A DNA stretch of 46,041 nucleotides from a virus. The notes under the pieces were generated by a model, which worked only from the letters and a program-made list of their open reading frames with translations, made no database searches and was not told where the DNA came from. Within the stretch, counting starts at the first letter, position 1; every line of letters begins with the position of its first letter. The stretch covers positions 1 to 46,041 of the IMG/VR virus record IMGVR_UViG_3300042465_004209, one strand, 5' to 3'. A program made the position numbers and the translations under genes. Shown piece by piece: positions 42,934-46,041 of this stretch.

Positions 42934-43594
42934 TAAACGCGGTGAACGACAAAATTGTATTGAGCATCCTCTTTATATGACTTGGCATAATATGCTAAGA
43001 AGGTGCTATGCTTCCAAATATCCGGCTTTTAAAAATTACGGTGAAAGAGGAATAAAAGTTGATGAAACTTGGTGGTATTTTAAAAATTTTTTAAAAGATA
43101 TGGGTGATAAACCTACTCCTTACCATACATTAGAACGAATAGATAATGAGTTAGGTTATTCAAAATACAATTGTAAATGGGCGACTCGAACCGAACAATG
43201 TGTTAATCGTAGAAAATTTAAAAACAATACCACTGGTGAAACGGGTGTATGCGAAGTAAATTACGGTTACCATGCTAGATTTGATTATGAAGGCACTCGA
43301 TATGATATAGGTAGATTTACCACATTTGAAAAGGCAGTTGAAGCTAGACGCGCGTTTGTAAAAATGTTTCATGTTGATAAAGAACGAGCAATTCAATCCA
43401 TATCAGCAGAAACAGTTTGGAATAATTCCAAATCAAAAATACGCGGAGTAACTCCTCACAAAGACGGAGGTTACATGGTTAGAGTGACGATAAAAGGTCA
43501 ACGATATTACGTTGGTTATTATAAAGATTTAGAGGACGCTACCGATGCACGACATAGATTCATTGAAGAAAGAAATAGAGTTATTAAAAGCTGA
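42908..43594 (+). CDS. HNH homing endonuclease with two AP2 domains, inserted in the polymerase gene
   Basis: 228 residues. HNH core HTLERIDNELGYSKYNCKWA followed by TEQCVNRR (H73, N88, N100). It is followed by two AP2-like DNA-binding modules, GVCEVNYGYHARFDYEGTRY (~113-150) and GVTPHKDGGYMVRVTIKGQR (~180-222). This type cuts intron-less or empty alleles so that repair copies the gene in. It occupies exactly the interval between two TTAAAAG repeats (42901-42907; 43584-43590) that lie in the same codon phase of the polymerase. Its ends overlap both polymerase pieces. No intron-like sequence surrounds it. Confidence 0.88.
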   Translation: MSYPKRPYSKRGERQNCIEHPLYMTWHNMLRRCYASKYPAFKNYGERGIKVDETWWYFKNFLKDMGDKPTPYHTLERIDNELGYSKYNCKWATRTEQCVNRRKFKNNTTGETGVCEVNYGYHARFDYEGTRYDIGRFTTFEKAVEARRAFVKMFHVDKERAIQSISAETVWNNSKSKIRGVTPHKDGGYMVRVTIKGQRYYVGYYKDLEDATDARHRFIEERNRVIKS

Positions 43595-44354
43595 AAAAAA
43601 GAAATTTATTGTAGAAGCTGACGGTAAAAAAATTCAGCTCAACGGATCGTTTGGCAAATTTGGTAGCAAATACAGTAGCTTATACTCACCGCAACTGCTC
43701 CTGCAAACCACAATTACTGGTCAATTGTCATTGTTGATGTTAATCGAAGAACTTGAACTCAATGGGATACAAGTAGTTAGCGCAAACACTGACGGCATTG
43801 TGACGTATTATCACGAAAGCCAAATACCCAAGCTCCAAGACATTCTATTCGACTGGGAAATCACCACAAGCTACAACCTTGAGCAAACAGATTACCGTGA
43901 ACTCGCCTCACGCGATGTGAATAACTACATTGCCGTGAAACTGGATGGTAAAGCCAAATGCAAAGGCTGTTTTGGTGAAGCGTCACTGAGTAAAAACCCA
44001 GATGGCTTGATTATCTATGAAGCGGTTGCGCAATTCATTGCTAACGGCACACCGATTGAAAAGACGGTCACTGATTGTGATGACATTAGAAAGTTTGTCA
44101 CAGTCCGCAGAGTAACCGGTGGCGCATTGTTTCAAGGTGATTATCTTGGTAAAGCAGTTCGCTTTTATCATAGCTGTAATTTAGGGCTTGCTGACGCATC
44201 GCTTGTTTATGCGAAGAACGGTAACAAAGTCCCCATGTCACAGGGATGTCGTCCGCTAATGGATTTGCCAAATAGCTTTCCCGATGATGTCGATTTTTAT
44301 TATTACTACACCAAGGCAAAAGAAGTGTTAGCAGGCGTTGGCTATAAAGAATAG
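43545..44354 (+). CDS. DNA polymerase family B, C-terminal part (motifs B and C)
   Basis: 269 residues from the ATG at 43545, which lies inside the HNH gene. The true polymerase sequence resumes at LK-AEKKKFIVEADGKK (~residue 14). Motif B is KKIQLNGSFGKFG (28-40) and motif C is SANTDGIV (NTDG, 81-84) with Asp83 kept; the usual first Asp is Asn. The rest matches the palm and thumb of this subfamily (ASRDVNNYIAVKLDGKAKCKG; FVTVRRVTGGALFQGDYLGK). Joined at the TTAAAAG repeats the two parts give a ~618-residue polymerase. It ends at a hairpin that overlaps its stop. Confidence 0.8.
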   Translation: MHDIDSLKKEIELLKAEKKKFIVEADGKKIQLNGSFGKFGSKYSSLYSPQLLLQTTITGQLSLLMLIEELELNGIQVVSANTDGIVTYYHESQIPKLQDILFDWEITTSYNLEQTDYRELASRDVNNYIAVKLDGKAKCKGCFGEASLSKNPDGLIIYEAVAQFIANGTPIEKTVTDCDDIRKFVTVRRVTGGALFQGDYLGKAVRFYHSCNLGLADASLVYAKNGNKVPMSQGCRPLMDLPNSFPDDVDFYYYYTKAKEVLAGVGYKE

Positions 44355-44389
44355 AAACTCACGATAATTTTTTCGTCCGAGTTTCTTTT
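44353..44389 (+). terminator. terminator-like hairpin after the polymerase
   Basis: AGAAACTC (44353-44360) pairs with GAGTTTCT (44379-44386), extended inward by ACGA/TCGT and followed by TTTTA. Weak U-tract; probably partial. Confidence 0.45.
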
Positions 44390-44405
44390 ACATTGAGGAA
44401 TAAAA

Positions 44406-44705
44406 ATGCTTGAAAAAGAAATTGAGAAATACCTGTGTGACCAAATTAAGAAAGTTGGGGGAACGTGCGAGAAGTTTACATCGCCCAATCGTCGCTCAGT
44501 CCCAGACCGTTTAATTACTTTGCCATTCCAACCGATATTTTTTGTTGAATGCAAAGCACCTAAAAAGAAACCAACAGAAGCACAAGAACGCGATCATCAG
44601 CGTAGACGCGAACTTGGTGTTCATGTCTATGTTATCGATTCAAAAGAAGCAGTAGACACTTTACTACTCTATAGACTACCTGTGGAAGGCGATTATGCGC
44701 ACTAA
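44406..44705 (+). CDS. VRR-NUC domain nuclease
   Basis: 99 residues, the normal size of stand-alone phage VRR-NUC proteins. Pattern: GGTCEKFTSPNRRSVPDRLI (catalytic Asp34), then FFVECKAPKKKPTEAQERDH (Glu48, Lys50), fitting the PD-(D/E)xK active site. Such enzymes cut branched or recombination DNA. It overlaps the methyltransferase start by 11 bases and shares its transcript. Confidence 0.85.
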   Translation: MLEKEIEKYLCDQIKKVGGTCEKFTSPNRRSVPDRLITLPFQPIFFVECKAPKKKPTEAQERDHQRRRELGVHVYVIDSKEAVDTLLLYRLPVEGDYAH

Positions 44706-45420
44706 TAGTATTTTGCATCACGGTGATTGCATCGAATTTATGAAAACTCTACCAGATAATTCAGTAGATATGGTGTTGGCAGACCCTCCTTACTGCATAA
44801 GTAAACCGAGTAACTTTAACACGATGCCAGACAGAATTAATGAAAGAACAGGAACTGAGTTTGGAGCGTGGGATTTAGATTTTGATAACACTATGTGGAT
44901 AGCTGAAGCTTCAAGGGTATTAAAAAAAGGCGGTACGTTAGTAGCGTTTAACGATTTTAAAAAAGCCACTACTGTATATGACTTAGCGACACTAAATAAG
45001 TTAGAGTATAAAGACACAATAATATGGCGGAAGACAAACCCAATGCCTAGAAATCGAGACAGACGATACATAACTAATATTGAAATGACGCAGTTATATG
45101 TAAAGACAGGTGATAAATGGGTGTTTAATAGGCAGTCACCAACATACGAAAGCAGTGTGATAGATTGTGCTGTTGAATCTGGAGGTGCGTGTAAGCGATA
45201 TCATCCAACACAAAAACCAATAAAGTTATTAGAGCATTTGATAAAAGTTAGCAGTAATCAAGAAGATATTGTATTAGACCCGTTTATGGGTAGCGGCTCA
45301 ACAGGCGTAGCTTGCGTTAATACTGGGCGCAATTTCATTGGGTGTGAATTAGACAAAGGTTACTTTGATATTGCTGAAAAACGAATTGATTCTGCTGAAT
45401 GGGAGTTTATTTTAAAATGA
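44695..45420 (+). CDS. DNA N4/N6-adenine-type methyltransferase, beta-class order
   Basis: 241 residues. Catalytic motif IV LADPPYC at 29-34 comes before the cofactor motif PFMGSGSTG at 196-204, the beta-class order, as in DpnA/CcrM-like enzymes. QKP near KPIKLLEHLIK and IGCELDKGYF support the same family. It probably methylates phage DNA to escape restriction. The target site cannot be read here. No partner restriction enzyme is next to it. Confidence 0.88.
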   Translation: MRTNSILHHGDCIEFMKTLPDNSVDMVLADPPYCISKPSNFNTMPDRINERTGTEFGAWDLDFDNTMWIAEASRVLKKGGTLVAFNDFKKATTVYDLATLNKLEYKDTIIWRKTNPMPRNRDRRYITNIEMTQLYVKTGDKWVFNRQSPTYESSVIDCAVESGGACKRYHPTQKPIKLLEHLIKVSSNQEDIVLDPFMGSGSTGVACVNTGRNFIGCELDKGYFDIAEKRIDSAEWEFILK

Positions 45421-46041
45421 GAACTAGAGATGAATTGCGTCACTACCAAGTGCGAACTTCCAAGTTTCAGATAGAGCAGGAAAGAACTTTATGCGCATTG
45501 AAAATGGGTATGGGTAAAACAGCCTCTACGCTCACTACAATACGCGATCTACTTGATGCCTGTGTGATTAGCAAAGCACTGGTTATAGCGCCACTACGAG
45601 TCGCTAATAGCGTCTGGGCGCAAGAAGCAAAGGAATGGGAACATCTCAAAGATTTGAAATTCAAAATATGCACAGGCACAGAATCCAAACGGCTATCTGC
45701 TTTGCATCATGACGCGGATGTCTATGTTATTAATAGAGAAAACGTCGTATGGCTTGTTGACCACTACAAAAGTAAATTCCCATTTGAGATGGTGGTAATT
45801 GATGAATCGTCCAGTTTTAAGAATGATAAAAGCAAACGTGTTAAGGCTATGCGCAAAGTTTTACCTTATGTCCATTACATCACTCTGCTTACTGGAACTC
45901 CTTCGCCTAATGGTTTACTTGATTTATGGGCGCAATGCTATCTGGTAGATTACGGCAAAGCACTCGGAAGAACTAAAACGGCTTATAAGCAACGGTTCTT
46001 TTTCCAAGATCAGTACAGCGCTTATAAGTTTATCCCTCGCG
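45417..46041 (+). CDS. SNF2/DEAD-like helicase, N-terminal part (cut by the window end)
   Basis: 208 codons visible from the ATG at 45417, which overlaps the methyltransferase stop as ATGA. Walker A MGMGKT (30-35), DEXX-box VVIDESSSFKN (~125-135) and motif III LTGTPSPNG (~165-173) fit the SNF2 superfamily 2. It would remodel or translocate on DNA during replication or recombination. The C-terminal helicase half is beyond the window. This gene closes the usual nuclease-polymerase-VRR-NUC-SNF2 cassette order. Confidence 0.85.
   Translation, partial: MRTRDELRHYQVRTSKFQIEQERTLCALKMGMGKTASTLTTIRDLLDACVISKALVIAPLRVANSVWAQEAKEWEHLKDLKFKICTGTESKRLSALHHDADVYVINRENVVWLVDHYKSKFPFEMVVIDESSSFKNDKSKRVKAMRKVLPYVHYITLLTGTPSPNGLLDLWAQCYLVDYGKALGRTKTAYKQRFFFQDQYSAYKFIPR

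Noticed and set aside
42901-43590. Group I or II intron carrying the HNH gene.
   Set aside because: The HNH reading frame fills nearly the whole insert; there is no room for a ribozyme core.

Overview
The window is a 46 kb piece of a tailed double-stranded DNA phage with an AT-rich genome. The head genes (small and large terminase, large portal, scaffold, N4-gp56-type major capsid protein), the short connector/nozzle set, the absence of a tape measure or sheath gene, and one giant 3556-residue polyvalent protein beside small Ala/Gly-rich virion proteins all fit a podovirus-like phage of a Gram-negative, probably proteobacterial, host. The host is an inference. No integrase, lysis gene or RNA polymerase is visible. 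Both window ends cut genes: a repeat-rich tail-fibre gene at the left and an SNF2-type helicase at the right.

Layout. Positions 1-30740 form one minus-strand late block. In transcription order it runs: three virion/ejection-type genes (30740-27866), the giant polyvalent protein (27873-17203), a small acidic protein, terminase small and large subunits, a 64-residue protein, portal, two small genes, scaffold, major capsid protein, a decoration-type protein, a small structural protein, tail adaptor, tail nozzle-like protein, two paralogous repeat-containing proteins, an Ala-rich virion-type protein, a small conserved protein, a cupin/2-oxoglutarate oxygenase fusion, and the tail fibre. Four of these genes are preceded by copies of one small hairpin (CGTC-GWGAK-GACG). 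A minus-strand antirepressor/nuclease fusion (30952-31635) and a 350-base AT-rich region separate this block from the early genes. Positions 31988-34459 are a plus-strand run of small genes starting with a GP88-like protein. An iteron-rich, AT-rich stretch (34491-34811) lies next to a minus-strand primase-helicase gene and its Cro/YdaS-like regulator. From 37597 to the end the plus strand carries the replication and recombination cassette: three unknown genes, a DUF2800 nuclease, a DUF2815 ssDNA-binding-like protein, a large structured RNA, a family B DNA polymerase split by an HNH-AP2 homing endonuclease, a VRR-NUC nuclease, a DNA methyltransferase and the helicase.

The most striking item is the ~830-base non-coding interval between the DUF2815 and polymerase genes. 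It holds at least ten perfect or near-perfect stems, including 18-20 bp helices, and one helix is capped by a tRNA-shaped module whose anticodon stem does not pair. It ends at a strong intrinsic terminator. This architecture matches what is known of giant phage RNAs such as GOLLD. The assignment is made from architecture alone. Other points worth attention are the precise, frame-restorable HNH insertion in the polymerase, the covarying hairpins before late genes, and the inverted iterons around an AT-rich core.
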